Source: Pectobacterium sp. A5351
GTDB taxonomy: Bacteria > Pseudomonadota > Gammaproteobacteria > Enterobacterales > Enterobacteriaceae
Reading direction: 5' to 3'
DNA: 64,000 nt
Assembly (NCBI RefSeq): GCF_028335745.1
Contig: NZ_CP116477.1
Span: 3,782,001 to 3,846,000 of the forward strand
Part shown: one piece after another, positions 21,078 through 31,135 of the stretch
Layout of the letters: the number at the start of each line of letters is the position of its first letter
How positions within the stretch are numbered: the stretch's first letter is position 1
Position numbers and translations under genes: made by a program
The notes under the pieces: generated by a model
The model's database searches: none
The model's input: the letters and a program-made list of their open reading frames with translations, nothing else
What the model was told of the DNA's origin: nothing

Positions 21078-22556
21078 TCAGGATTTTACGCTGCTAACCA
21101 AGGTTTGCTTACAAATGTGCCCGAAGGTGACATGAGTGACATTATTCCCGCCAACACCAACACCGCTCTGAGCAGGGACTTCAATACGCCATGCACCCAC
21201 ATCGTAGGTTGTTCTCCACGTATTAATATAACCCTGGCTGTAGTCCTGGAACTGCGTCGTGTAATCAGCATAACAGTTATCCAATTTCACAGACCCAGAG
21301 GCGCGCCCATTTGAATCAGTGATTATTCCGTGAGCATTGGCGGCATTAAACTCTAACTCACCGTTGTTTTCTCGTTGGTCGAGTATAAGAATCGCCACGA
21401 TATTTGGAATACCCGCGCCAGTTGAATCCGCCATCGTGACTCCCCAGGTCACATCCCGATAGGCTTGCGTGGTCATGAAACCATACGCTGTCGGTGCTGA
21501 ACTTGGGATACGCAGAACGGTACTTTCCCCCGAAACAGAATGGGTAAAATTGGTAATTTTAGAACCCAGCGTTAACTTATATTTCTGAGATACGGTCGGC
21601 AATCGTGATGGATTAGGCAGCACTCTCACCAAAATTTTCTCATTCGGCTGAGATGGAATGATCGTAATTTCCTGTGCGGTATTACGGGTTGTCCAGCTAT
21701 TACCCCCATCAGTGGAAGACGCCAGTAACCAGTTGTTATTGGTTCCACTCGTCACGCCATTCAAGCGAAGTAAAACATGCTGGCCACGGGTTGCAGTAAA
21801 GACATAGTAATCCGCATCAGAATCGCTATCAGAGTTAGCCTCAATTTCCCTCAAACTATCAGACATCGGGGTGGCTAGAGAGGGAATATCATTTAGCTCA
21901 TAGTCATCAACATTCGTATTAACGATAGCGCCAAAATTAAAACCGGAGCCATCAGCGGTATTGGCCTCCATAAACCAGTAATAGTGCCCCGGCGGCGTTA
22001 AATCTAACGTAGCCTCATCAGCATTTCCCGCTTGATTGGAATAATTAATTGCCGTCACATTATTCTGGCCATCATCACGCATCAAGCTAAGTGCAATGTC
22101 TGTTTCAGGACTCATACCTACGACGAAAGCGGTGGTTTTAGAACGCTGAGTAATTTCAAAGTGATAACAGGCGCTACCTCCACTTTGTAGCCCATCCAGC
22201 GTATAAATTGAATTTACGGCAAGGGTTGGACACAAAGGAGTGAATGCAGCGTTATTCGCAAGAGGTTGGGTGCTGGATAACGGTTTTTTTTGCGCGCTTT
22301 TTGCATCAGCCTGCGCAGTTGATGCATTAGGGGAAATAACGACAACCCCCTCATTTTCCGCTTTATGAAATTTATAATTACTTGCAGCATGCGCTTGTAT
22401 ACTATTAGGGGCATCAAATACAGAAACCGTGCCTTTCTTTTGCAGTTTCCCAATATCCTTCACTTCGACAGAAACGCTGGTTTCAGCAAGCGCTGAACTC
22501 ATACAAAATGCCAGTCCAGCTGCCGCAAGACATAAATTCAAACGATGATATTTCAT
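21078..22556 (-). CDS. Secreted protein with two PPC-like domains
   Basis: The 492-aa precursor has a signal peptide (cleavage after ALA, residue 24). After a low-complexity region (about 70-105) come two bacterial pre-peptidase C-terminal (PPC)-like beta domains: about 120-215 (SACYHFEITQRSKTTAFVV...) and about 220-330 (DYELNDIPSLAT, DADYYVFTATRGQHVLLRL). A third Ig-like beta segment (about 370-480) includes DSTGAGIPNIVAIL, like polymorphic invasin-type repeats. No protease catalytic triad is seen. A stand-alone PPC protein may help adhesion or secretion; the function is unknown. It is a single-gene unit downstream of the lone tRNA-Gly. Confidence 0.72.
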   Translation of the reverse strand: MKYHRLNLCLAAAGLAFCMSSALAETSVSVEVKDIGKLQKKGTVSVFDAPNSIQAHAASNYKFHKAENEGVVVISPNASTAQADAKSAQKKPLSSTQPLANNAAFTPLCPTLAVNSIYTLDGLQSGGSACYHFEITQRSKTTAFVVGMSPETDIALSLMRDDGQNNVTAINYSNQAGNADEATLDLTPPGHYYWFMEANTADGSGFNFGAIVNTNVDDYELNDIPSLATPMSDSLREIEANSDSDSDADYYVFTATRGQHVLLRLNGVTSGTNNNWLLASSTDGGNSWTTRNTAQEITIIPSQPNEKILVRVLPNPSRLPTVSQKYKLTLGSKITNFTHSVSGESTVLRIPSSAPTAYGFMTTQAYRDVTWGVTMADSTGAGIPNIVAILILDQRENNGELEFNAANAHGIITDSNGRASGSVKLDNCYADYTTQFQDYSQGYINTWRTTYDVGAWRIEVPAQSGVGVGGNNVTHVTFGHICKQTLVSSVKS

Positions 22557-22777
22557 CCCAAGATTTCCTTATTTTTGAGTATTCTCAAATAGAACGCAGA
22601 CTTATTATTTAGAAATTAACAAATAATCATTTTTAGCGAGAGTAGTATTACACTGACACGCCATACAATCTCAATAAATTTTTACAAAAATATTTAAAAT
22701 GAAACATTATAAATGCGTGAATTAAAATTATTATCAAATAAATTAATTCACGCATTTATAATTATCGAGATTATTAT

Positions 22778-23704
22778 TTAATATTCTCGATGAAAATCCA
22801 CTTCACCACGCAGCGTATTATCAGCCTGAAAGCGAGCAAGATTATCCAGAAATAATCGTCCCATCAGCCCTGGCACCATCGGTCCGGCAATGTGCGCCGT
22901 CAACGTTAGATTCGGCATGTTCCAAAATGGGTGACTGTACGGTAGCGGCTCTTGCCTGAAGACATCCAGTACCGCTCCCGCAATCTGTCCATCACACAGC
23001 GCCGTCTGTAAATCATCATCCACCACGGCGCTACCACGCCCGACATTGATGAACAGCGCAGAAGGCTTCATCGCGGCAAACAGACGGGCATCATAGATAT
23101 CGGTGGTTGCCGGGGTATCAGGAAGAAGGTTGATGACATAATCGGCCTTCGTTACCGCGTCGGGTAGATCCGCTAAGCTCATGATCTGTTTAAAATCCGG
23201 TCGCGGTCTTAGCGTACTGACGATGCCATATAGCTCGACGCCAAAAGGCCGTAGAAAGCCAGCAACCTCGCAGCCGATCTCTCCGGCACCGACAATCAGC
23301 ACATATTTATCTGCCAGCGATCCCGGTAAACGGTGATCCCAGCGTCGTTCTTCCTGACTGGTTTGCCGTTCCCCCAAACGCAACTCATGTCTGAGCATAT
23401 AAGCAGTCACATATTCGGCTATTGGCTGCCCAAACACGCCAACGGCACGAGTTAAACGATAATCACGCGGTAGCCCATCGGCCAGCAGCGGCTTGAACCC
23501 CGCCCAGGTAGACTGTAACCACATCGGTTTAGCCCCCTCAGCCAGCAATGCCGCAGCGGTATCAGGCTCGCCCAACCAAATCGGACAGCCCGACGCCTGC
23601 TCCGCCGTACCGTTTGAAAGCACGAGTTCAAGCTCCGGCGCCGCATGATTTAAGACAGAGCCGATCTCATCGGCACGAGAGTCCAACAGCAGAATAGCAG
23701 TCAT
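22778..23704 (-). CDS. D-isomer specific 2-hydroxyacid dehydrogenase (GhrA-like)
   Basis: The 308-aa enzyme has the NAD-binding motif VGAGEIGCEVAGF near residue 140 and the catalytic set: Arg in NVGRGSAVVDD, Glu in RQEPLP and His in TAHIAGP. Such enzymes reduce glyoxylate, hydroxypyruvate or other 2-keto acids. I chose the second ATG (23704), which has AGGA 8 nt upstream; the first ATG is too close to it. Neighbours do not define the substrate. Confidence 0.88.
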   Translation of the reverse strand: MTAILLLDSRADEIGSVLNHAAPELELVLSNGTAEQASGCPIWLGEPDTAAALLAEGAKPMWLQSTWAGFKPLLADGLPRDYRLTRAVGVFGQPIAEYVTAYMLRHELRLGERQTSQEERRWDHRLPGSLADKYVLIVGAGEIGCEVAGFLRPFGVELYGIVSTLRPRPDFKQIMSLADLPDAVTKADYVINLLPDTPATTDIYDARLFAAMKPSALFINVGRGSAVVDDDLQTALCDGQIAGAVLDVFRQEPLPYSHPFWNMPNLTLTAHIAGPMVPGLMGRLFLDNLARFQADNTLRGEVDFHREY

Positions 23705-23758
23705 AAACATGTTCCTTTATGGGATGAAACCCTACGGCCTCACCCACCGTTATTACAT

Positions 23759-24243
23759 TTAAGATTTGGCCGAAGCCTGAATAAGCGACGTTAATAACGC
23801 GCCGCGCTTCGCTTCCGATTTTTTCACCAGTGCGGCGAGTTTCTTCGTATTACCCCAGATCAGATACAGAACATGTTCGATCACGGCGGGTTCCCGTAGC
23901 CAAACTTCGTCGACCAGTTGTTCGAACAGCGTGTCATCCTCTAGCGCAGGCAACATATTCAGTTTTAACCCTTCTGTCGCATGGCTCAGGCAGGCGGCCA
24001 GCGTGGCCACACGCTGTACCGTCACGCTATGCTTATCGAAAAACGCCCGAACGTTTGCAGCGACTCCGTCGGCATCACGTTTTGGCTCTGGGGATATTTC
24101 CGTGCGGCTCGGCGTATAATCCAACATCACATTGTTATGGATGCCCATGTGCAACGTGGTTCGCACAATGACGTCATTGGCATCGACCTTTTCTCCAGCG
24201 CTTCAAACCACTCGTTGATTTCAGTAAGCGATTTATCCCGCAT
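23759..24243 (-). pseudogene. Conserved-looking gene broken by a frameshift
   Basis: A 135-aa frame (from 24166) has protein-like composition, with LFEQLVDEVWLREPAVIEH and an Ala/Lys-rich helical end. A different frame upstream (MRDKSLTEINEWFEALEK from ATG 24243) joins it naturally if one base is added in the A-run at 24189-24192 (read on the minus strand), giving ...EALEKKVDANDVIVRTTL. This indicates a one-base deletion or a sequencing error. The family is not recognised. The 5' ATG lacks a good ribosome site. The rest to 24687 (24244-24687) holds no gene I can support. Confidence 0.55.
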
Positions 24244-24687
24244 AGAGAGAGCAAGTGGTGGTGATACCCCGGTTTTGTTTGAATGCCTGTCCGTTATTTT
24301 TCTCTTTTCCCTTGTTGCTCGCAGATGAGAGGTTGCCCCAAAGCACGGTATTGATGGTATCTACCACCCGCCCAAAAGGTAGCACGAAAGCACTATTTTT
24401 TGCCTTTCTTGTCATGCTGTAGCCGTGAGAGATAGAAAACGAATCAGGAGAGCTAAATCGGTATAAATACTTATTTTAAACTGTCTTTTCGCTGTGATAG
24501 AGAAGGAAAATCAACGCGTTGGGGTAACAATGAAGAGTATCGACGAATAGTAACGCATTCTGGCGTCTCTGGTGACGAGAAATTACGACAGCGTGGTTTT
24601 TCTCATGATGTCGAGAAGGCGTGATAGATCACTTGATGATAGTCCCACTGCACCGGGAGGAAGTCAGTGCAGCAGAACCCAGGCCAA

Positions 24688-25737
24688 TCAGGCGTTCAGC
24701 GTGGCGTTATCAATAACGAAGCGGTATTTCACATCACCTTTGAGCATCCGCTCGTAGGCCTCATTGATTTCATCGGCGCGGATAAGCTCAATATCAGAAA
24801 CAATCCCGTGCTCGGCACAGAAATCCAGCATCTCCTGCGTTTCAGGAATGCCGCCAATCATCGATCCCGCCACCGTACGGCGTTTCATGATCAGGTTGAA
24901 CACGTTAGGAGAAGGATGCGGCGATGCCGGCGCACCGACCAGCGTTAGCGCGCCATCACGCTTCAGCAGCACCAGAAACGTATCCAGATCGTGTGGCGCG
25001 GCAACAGTATTCAGGATTAAATCGAAGCTGCCCGCGTGTGCCGCCATTTCTTCCACATTACGAGACACCACGACCTCATTGGCGCCCAGCGCCTTGGCAT
25101 CTTCACGTTTGGATTCAGACGTGGTGAACGCCACAACATAGGCTCCCATAGCATGCGCCAGTTTGATCCCCATGTGGCCAAGCCCGCCGATCCCTACGAC
25201 GCCGACCTTCTTACCCGGCCCGGCATTCCAGTGGCGCAGCGGCGAATAAGTCGTAATCCCCGCACACAGCAGAGGTGCGACCGCAGCCAGTTCCGCCTCA
25301 GGGTGTCGGACGCGCAGCACATAGCGTTCATGCACGACAATCTGCTGAGAGTAGCCGCCGAGCGTCCAGCCTGGCTCATCCGCCGTCGGGCCGTTATAGG
25401 TACCGACCATGCCATCACAGTAGTTTTCTAAGCCATCATCGCATTCTTCGCAGTGTCGACAACTGTCCACGATGCAGCCGATACCCACCAGATCGCCCGC
25501 CTTAAAAGCGGAGACATGAGCCCCAACCGCAGACACCCGTCCGACGATCTCATGGCCGGGCACGCAGGGAAACTGTGTACCTTCCCATTCAGCACGCACC
25601 TGATGCAGGTCCGAATGGCAGATACCACAGTACGCAATGTCAATCTGGACATCGTGGGCTCCCGGCGTACGACGGACAATCTGCAACGGCTCGAGAGGTT
25701 TATCGCCCGCATGGGCTCCATAGGCGTGTACAAGCAT
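24688..25737 (-). CDS. Zinc-type alcohol dehydrogenase (YahK/CAD-like)
   Basis: The 349-aa protein matches the length of E. coli YahK, a broad-range NADPH aldehyde reductase. It has the catalytic zinc site GICHSDLHQV and GHEIVG, the structural zinc cysteines CRHCEECDDGLENYC and the Rossmann motif GIGGLGHMGIKLA. ATG 25737 was chosen because AAGGA lies 9 nt upstream and because a longer frame adds 11 atypical residues. It probably reduces aldehydes. It is monocistronic. Confidence 0.92.
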   Translation of the reverse strand: MLVHAYGAHAGDKPLEPLQIVRRTPGAHDVQIDIAYCGICHSDLHQVRAEWEGTQFPCVPGHEIVGRVSAVGAHVSAFKAGDLVGIGCIVDSCRHCEECDDGLENYCDGMVGTYNGPTADEPGWTLGGYSQQIVVHERYVLRVRHPEAELAAVAPLLCAGITTYSPLRHWNAGPGKKVGVVGIGGLGHMGIKLAHAMGAYVVAFTTSESKREDAKALGANEVVVSRNVEEMAAHAGSFDLILNTVAAPHDLDTFLVLLKRDGALTLVGAPASPHPSPNVFNLIMKRRTVAGSMIGGIPETQEMLDFCAEHGIVSDIELIRADEINEAYERMLKGDVKYRFVIDNATLNA

Positions 25738-25867
25738 GGCTATTTCCTTTTCTGTTGAGAAACCGATCATGTTGAGACATTGATCATGTTAAGAAATCGA
25801 ATATTTTCCTTAATCCCCCAGCAGACAGGTATAGCATTCCGATGGTTTTCTTGCCTGATCCGATGAA

Positions 25868-26503
25868 TTGCCCCATCAGAGAGTCATTTTGGTCAACGCC
25901 AGCGAAGCGCCTAACGCAATCAGCGCAACCCCAATCCCTTTTCTCCCGACCATCGCCTCTGGCGTGCTCTGCTTTTCCTTCTTTGATGCCAGCATACTGG
26001 CGCTCTTTCCGCTTTACGGTATGGAACAAGGCTTAGACGAAAAGTCCGCAATCTTATTGGTTACGCTCATTTTTCTGGGCGATGCCGTATTTCAGACGCC
26101 GATTGGCTGGCTGGCAGACAAATGCGGCATTATCAAAACCCACATAGCCTGCGGCATCCTGTTCTGTGTGATGCTGGTATTGATCACCTTCTCATTCTCC
26201 TCCCCTGCACTTCTGGTTCCCGTCTGTATCGTACTGGGTGCCGCCGCAGGCGGGCTTTACACGCTGTCTCTGGTACGGGCGGGTCAGAAATTTGCTGGTC
26301 AGCGACTGATCGTGATGAATTCCCTTCTGGGGCTGGTGTGGTCTGCGGGCAGCATCAGCGGGCCGCTGTTCTCTGGCGCAGCCATCACGTTTTACGGCTA
26401 CGACGGCCTCATTGCTATCTTGTTGCTAACCGGCGTGCTGTTTGTCGGCATACAGGGCGTATTAAGAAAAGAACGCGTATCGCGTTCGCTGGGTGAAGAG
26501 TGA
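25868..26503 (+). pseudogene. C-terminal half of an MFS transporter
   Basis: The frame encodes about five or six membrane segments with the GWLADKCG loop typical of major facilitator proteins (the motif between helices 8 and 9) and ends normally. The expected N-terminal six helices are missing. The first 25-30 residues are unrelated to the family. On the opposite strand at the break, 25876 to about 25960, a short hydrophobic stretch ending ALGASLALTKMTL resembles the end of another permease, so the join may be a deletion scar. It is unlikely to be functional. Confidence 0.7.
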
Positions 26504-27140
26504 ATGTCGGCATCAGTCTTACCAGACCAGCGACGGCCTGGTAAGCCTGAAAAAACCGATCAGGTCGATTGCCTGAGTCGCCCCATCTTGTACACAAGAT
26601 GATATATAAGACTAGGCACAGGCCGTGCCATGATTTCCAATGCGGTGAAAATGCAGTAGACACAGGGATTCCGGCGCGTTAACGCCCCCAAAAAAGGCAA
26701 AACGTTACAAAAATGCATTATGGGTGATGCAGAGTGACTCGCTGTCAGTGCATCGTCTTCTTGCTGAGGCAGGCAAATGTGCAGGATGCCGCCCGTCTGT
26801 GCAGCGGCATGCGCTTTGCCGACCCGGCCTTCAATGCGAGAAGACGCTTGGGCAAAAGCCCGCCTTTCAACTGCATCCGAGAACCAGCGTCGCCTTACCC
26901 AGCTTTTTCAGTGGGATGGCGGCACGCTGAATTTCATCATCCATTGCACCGACTTCGCAGCCCAACACTTCGACCGTGTGTTGATGATCTGTGACTACTG
27001 GTGACGGCGGGTCACACTGGAAAATGTATAATAACGCTGTCTTTTTAATGAACTATCATGGTAGAAGACAGCTTTACTCATGGTTAGCACCTGACTAAAT
27101 GGAGCGAATATAATGCAAGAAATTACTCCACTATCCTCAA
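26504..27140. other. Intergenic remnant region upstream of the CoA-thioester operon
   Basis: No intact gene is seen. A minus-strand frame around 26860-26985 (ending in KKLGKATLVLGCS) could be a gene scrap. A perfect GTGAC-N5-GTCAC repeat lies at 27001-27015 and an 8-bp inverted repeat (GCTGTCTT at 27036, AAGACAGC at 27065) encloses 21 nt. A TATAAT-like box is present near 27027. This is the likely promoter zone of the operon that starts at 27168. Confidence 0.4.
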
Positions 27141-27167
27141 TCATTTTCTCTGATACAAAGGAGATGT

Positions 27168-27611
27168 ATGAATAATAAGTATCCCGTAGGAAAATATTTT
27201 CAGGTCTCTATGCGAGATATCGACTTGAATGGACACGTACATAATTCTGTGTATCTGGATTATTTTGAAGATGCGATAGTCAACCAGCTCAGGGAAAATG
27301 AAATACTTCATCTTTTCAGGCCCAAAACATCGGGAGTTGCTTATCACGTCAAGCGCTGCGAAGTTGTTTTTATCAGTGAATTATCCATTGATGACATTGT
27401 CAAACCTCATGTGTATCTCAACAAAATCGGCAACAGTAGCCTCGAATTTGAAATACATTTACATAATGAGTCAACAAACGCGTCCAGTGCTCAAGGGAGT
27501 ATTGTTTGGGTTTGTGTTAGCTTAGAAAGTGGACGTCCGATTAGCGTCCCTGAAGAAACGAGAAAGGCATTAATGAATGGCTTTGAGTCGGTAGCTAAGC
27601 AGGAAAAATGA
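27168..27611 (+). CDS. Hotdog-fold acyl-CoA thioesterase (4HBT/YbgC-like)
   Basis: The 147-aa protein shows the 4HBT pattern MRDIDLNGHVHNSVYLDYFED near residue 15, with the Asp/Asn-Gly-His catalytic segment, followed by a hotdog strand order. It should hydrolyse an acyl-CoA (or acyl-ACP). It is the first gene of a five-gene operon; AAAGGAG lies 5 nt before ATG 27168 and only 3 bp separate it from the next gene. In the pathway proposed here it could release a free acid or remove wrong intermediates. The substrate is not deducible from sequence. Confidence 0.8.
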   Translation: MNNKYPVGKYFQVSMRDIDLNGHVHNSVYLDYFEDAIVNQLRENEILHLFRPKTSGVAYHVKRCEVVFISELSIDDIVKPHVYLNKIGNSSLEFEIHLHNESTNASSAQGSIVWVCVSLESGRPISVPEETRKALMNGFESVAKQEK

Positions 27612-27614
27612 TTT

Positions 27615-29132
27615 ATGCCAATTCATGATAAAGTTCGTTTTTACGCAGAACACAATGGCAACCAAATTGCAGTTAATATCGATGAAAATACGCTCACGTA
27701 TAAAGCGCTATGGAATAATGCTTTAGCCCTCTACGGCTATATATCCGCTATTCCTACTGGTAAAAATGAAAAGCATATAAAAGATGCTAAAGTCATCGCT
27801 ATCATGTTAGGGAATAGTGTTAGATTCCCTGAAGCATACCTCGCAGCAACAGTATTTCCTAACGTCTGTGCGGTAATCGACCCAAACATCCCCTATACTC
27901 AGCTCGCTGAAACGTTGGAGAAACTGTCCCCTGATTTGATCATTATTGGCTCAGACCGCAATGACATCCAGAATCTAGCACAAGCGTTGAAAATAGACTG
28001 CCTGTGCTATGATGATCCATTTTCGAAGAGTACGAAAATATCGTTTTTCGAAGATAAGAAAGATGGCTATTTCTTAATTTACTTTACGTCAGGAACAACG
28101 TCTTTTCCTAAAGCATTACTGCGTTCCAGACAATCCTGGCGAAACAGTTTTGACAGTGGATATACACTTTTCTTTTTAAATAGCGTGATTAACACCTTCT
28201 GTCCGTGTCCTATTTTTCATGGCATCGGACTTTATTGCCTGAATGAAACATTATATTCAGGATCGACATTCTACTCTTTGTCGAAATGGAATAATGATAT
28301 CGCTTATAAGACGATCACTCGTCATTCCATTGATCGTCTGGTCGTCGTCCCCTCTATGGTCGTGTCTCTGGGGAAAATCTTTAGAACACACGTTAATGCA
28401 CTTTCTAACGTGAAATACATCTTGACCGCTGGCGCAAAACTCGACATTAATAAATATCTCACTATCCGAGATATGCTGCCTAATGCCATTGTTCAAGAGT
28501 ATTATGGCGCCTCTGAATTAAGTTTTATCTCCGTTTCACTATTGGATGATGAAAACATCGATGAATCCATCGACTCTGTTGGTTACGCGTTCCCCGGCGT
28601 TAACATTGTTATCCGTGATGAGCATGGCAATGCGCTTGCAAACGGAGAAACGGGATATATTTACGTGAATAGCGAACTCATTGCCGACCGTTATTTATGG
28701 GGCGATGATGGCAAGGCCTTTCACGTTACCCAGAACGGGGCAACGGTCGGGGATATGGGGTATATTGACGAGCACAGACGGCTCCATGTTCTTGGTCGAA
28801 CCGGCGGCATGATTTTAACCGGCGGTTATAACGTCTATCTTTCCGAAGTCGAGAAAGTGCTTCGAAGCATGCCGGAAATCGATGAAGCTATCGTACTCGC
28901 CATCGCTGATGAATATTTAGGAAGTAAAATCGTTTCCATCATCGAAGGTCATATTCACCATTATTCTGATGTAGTGGCGTATTGTTCCACTCACCTGCCA
29001 AGATATAAAATACCGAAAGACGTCTATACGATAAATAAATGGCCAATGACATCGAGCGGAAAAATTAAACGCAAAGAACTTGAGAAGATGATCAATAGTA
29101 AAGAGGCATCCATTGTTAAATTACCAACCTAA
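27615..29132 (+). CDS. AMP-forming acyl-CoA synthetase
   Basis: The 505-aa enzyme belongs to the ANL superfamily: P-loop YFTSGTTSFPKALLRSR near residue 155, the A5-type GASELSF, GDMGYID, the hinge LGRTGGMILTGGYNVYLSEVE and the catalytic lysine in SSGKIKRKE near the C-terminus. It activates a carboxylic acid as acyl-AMP and forms the CoA thioester. Chain length cannot be read from sequence. It is tightly linked to the genes on both sides, overlapping the thiolase gene by 20 nt. Confidence 0.88.
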   Translation: MPIHDKVRFYAEHNGNQIAVNIDENTLTYKALWNNALALYGYISAIPTGKNEKHIKDAKVIAIMLGNSVRFPEAYLAATVFPNVCAVIDPNIPYTQLAETLEKLSPDLIIIGSDRNDIQNLAQALKIDCLCYDDPFSKSTKISFFEDKKDGYFLIYFTSGTTSFPKALLRSRQSWRNSFDSGYTLFFLNSVINTFCPCPIFHGIGLYCLNETLYSGSTFYSLSKWNNDIAYKTITRHSIDRLVVVPSMVVSLGKIFRTHVNALSNVKYILTAGAKLDINKYLTIRDMLPNAIVQEYYGASELSFISVSLLDDENIDESIDSVGYAFPGVNIVIRDEHGNALANGETGYIYVNSELIADRYLWGDDGKAFHVTQNGATVGDMGYIDEHRRLHVLGRTGGMILTGGYNVYLSEVEKVLRSMPEIDEAIVLAIADEYLGSKIVSIIEGHIHHYSDVVAYCSTHLPRYKIPKDVYTINKWPMTSSGKIKRKELEKMINSKEASIVKLPT

Positions 29133-30312
29133 TCAAGACAACGAGCCGATCATCGTGAATGCTTACAGAACGCCTGTAGGCAGAGCCTATGGCTGCTTGT
29201 CTGGCCTGAGCGTAATTGATTTATTGGTTCCGCTCATTAAAAAGCTCATATCCGGCAGTGAGTTAGCTCCAATAGCTGTTGATGAAGTCTTCATCGGTAA
29301 CGTCACTGGCTGCAATGGCAATATTGCCAGGTTAGCTGCACTGTCTGCGGGATTACCGCTCGAGGTTCCCGGAGTGACGATCGATCGCCAATGCGGTTCC
29401 GGTCTGGAAGCGATTATCCAGGCGGCTCGTTTTATTCAGGCCGGTGCAGGAGACTGCTATATTGCAGGTGGCGTCGAAAGCGTAAGCACAGCGCCTTGGC
29501 GAATAGAAAAGCCCTCATCACCGAAAAATCTGCCACAGTTCTATAACCGTTCGCGTTTTTCACCGGAGGAGATTGGCGACCCAGAAATGGGCGTGGCGGC
29601 AGAAAATGTCGCGGAAAAATGTGCTATCACACGGGAAAGGCAGGATCACTTTGCGCTACGCAGCCATCAACGTGCTGTTTCTTCCGCTATCAATGGCGTA
29701 TTTAATGAAGAGATTGTCCCACTATCCGTTGGAAATCAGTCTATTTCCGCCGATGAATGTCCCAGACCCTCCACCTCATTTGAAGCGCTCTCCTCCCTTC
29801 CGTCCGCCTTCGTTCTTGGTGGAACAGTCACGGCAGGCAATGCTTGTCCGCTAAATGACGGTGCCTCCCTCGTCCTTATTATGAGCCGGAAGAAGGCCAG
29901 AGAATACGGCTATTCGACGGGGTTACGATTTCTGGATTCAGCCAGCGCAGGCGTGGATCCCAACTATTTGGGATTAGGCCCTGTGGCCTCAACGAAAAAA
30001 TTGCTCTCCAGACAACCGTCTTTGCAGATGAGTATGATTAACGTTATTGAGTTTAATGAAGCCTTTGCCTCACAAGTTTTAGGTTCGTTGGATGCATTAG
30101 GCGTTGATGAACATAAAGTGAATCGTCAAGGCGGTGCAATCGCGCTGGGCCATCCCTATGGCGCTTCGGGCTCTATTCTGGTGACCAGGCTTTTTAGTCA
30201 GTTGATCCGTGCTCCCCAACATCAAGCAGACAAACAATACGCAATGGCGATGTTGGGGATCGCAGGCGGCTTAGGTCTCACCTCCCTGTTTGACATTGCG
30301 GAGACGATTTAA
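29113..30312 (+). CDS. Thiolase (3-oxoacyl-CoA thiolase/acetyltransferase family)
   Basis: The 399-aa protein has the nucleophilic cysteine in TIDRQCGSG (near 92), NEAFASQVL and the histidine in GGAIALGHPYGASG. The usual C-terminal CIGGG motif reads GIAGG (near 382), so the second catalytic cysteine is missing. Thiolases either split 3-oxoacyl-CoA or condense two acyl-CoAs. The likely start is the TTG at 29113 with GAGG 6 nt upstream, inside the ligase gene. The next gene begins 2 bp after its stop. Loss of the second Cys may alter activity or signal a specialised role. Confidence 0.87.
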   Translation: MLNYQPNQDNEPIIVNAYRTPVGRAYGCLSGLSVIDLLVPLIKKLISGSELAPIAVDEVFIGNVTGCNGNIARLAALSAGLPLEVPGVTIDRQCGSGLEAIIQAARFIQAGAGDCYIAGGVESVSTAPWRIEKPSSPKNLPQFYNRSRFSPEEIGDPEMGVAAENVAEKCAITRERQDHFALRSHQRAVSSAINGVFNEEIVPLSVGNQSISADECPRPSTSFEALSSLPSAFVLGGTVTAGNACPLNDGASLVLIMSRKKAREYGYSTGLRFLDSASAGVDPNYLGLGPVASTKKLLSRQPSLQMSMINVIEFNEAFASQVLGSLDALGVDEHKVNRQGGAIALGHPYGASGSILVTRLFSQLIRAPQHQADKQYAMAMLGIAGGLGLTSLFDIAETI

Positions 30313-30314
30313 AG

Positions 30315-31100
30315 ATGGATACCCCCTCTACTGAAATTACCTATACACGCTCCGGCGAACACATTGCACGGGTCACCTTAAATCGTCCTCAGTCCCGCAA
30401 TGCCTATAACGCAGCAATGGTCAGGCACCTTGATGACATAATAAAAAAAACGGAAGAAGACCGTGATATTTGGGTCGTGATATTAACCGGCTCAGGAGAT
30501 AAATCATTTTGCGCTGGAGCCGATCTGAAAGAGGCATTTGAAAATGGCGGTACGAAATTACTATCGAAGCATGGGGGATACCAGCCATTACAAAACATCA
30601 AACGTCAGAAATTATGGATTGCCGCCTTGAATGGCGATGCATTCGGTGGAGGTTTCGAACTGGCCTTACACTGTGACTTTATTCTCTCGTCCGCTGGCAT
30701 CAAATTAGGTCTGCCAGAAGTTCGCCATAGCCTTCTCCCGTTAGGTGGCGGGATTCAGAAACTCGTCTCTTCTTTGCCTATAAATCTGGCGCGCGAAATT
30801 ATTCTGAGTGGCGAAGCGATTGATGCCGAGCGCGCTTTTCAGTTGGGTATCATCAACCACATTGTTTCGCGGGAATCGCTGATGGCATCAGCGGAACATT
30901 TTGCCACCAGGCTATGTCGCAATGCCCCGCTGGCGGTACGTGCTTGTAACACACTCATCAGTGAAGTTAACCAGTGTAGCACGTCTGAATGGCTGCAACG
31001 GTGCGAGGAGGAACTCTCCGCCATCAGAAGTAGCCAAGACTATTCTGATAATCAGGACGCGTTTATAAAGAAAAAAATTCCGTTATGGCATGCCAAATGA
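30315..31100 (+). CDS. Enoyl-CoA hydratase/isomerase family protein
   Basis: The 261-aa crotonase-fold protein keeps the CoA/oxyanion motif CAGADLKE (near 65), the second oxyanion helix FGGGFELALHCD, and the two candidate acidic residues (Glu in GGGFEL and in LPEVRHSLLPLGGG). It should hydrate or dehydrate a 2-enoyl-CoA. It is 2 bp behind the thiolase gene and 35 bp ahead of the reductase gene. In a biosynthetic direction it would dehydrate 3-hydroxyacyl-CoA. Confidence 0.87.
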   Translation: MDTPSTEITYTRSGEHIARVTLNRPQSRNAYNAAMVRHLDDIIKKTEEDRDIWVVILTGSGDKSFCAGADLKEAFENGGTKLLSKHGGYQPLQNIKRQKLWIAALNGDAFGGGFELALHCDFILSSAGIKLGLPEVRHSLLPLGGGIQKLVSSLPINLAREIILSGEAIDAERAFQLGIINHIVSRESLMASAEHFATRLCRNAPLAVRACNTLISEVNQCSTSEWLQRCEEELSAIRSSQDYSDNQDAFIKKKIPLWHAK

Positions 31101-31135
31101 GAACGTTTGAAAAATAGATAGCCAAGGATATTGAT

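Noticed and set aside
26860..26985. Minus-strand frame ending KKLGKATLVLGCS
   Set aside because: Too short and without start or family match; left as a possible scrap.
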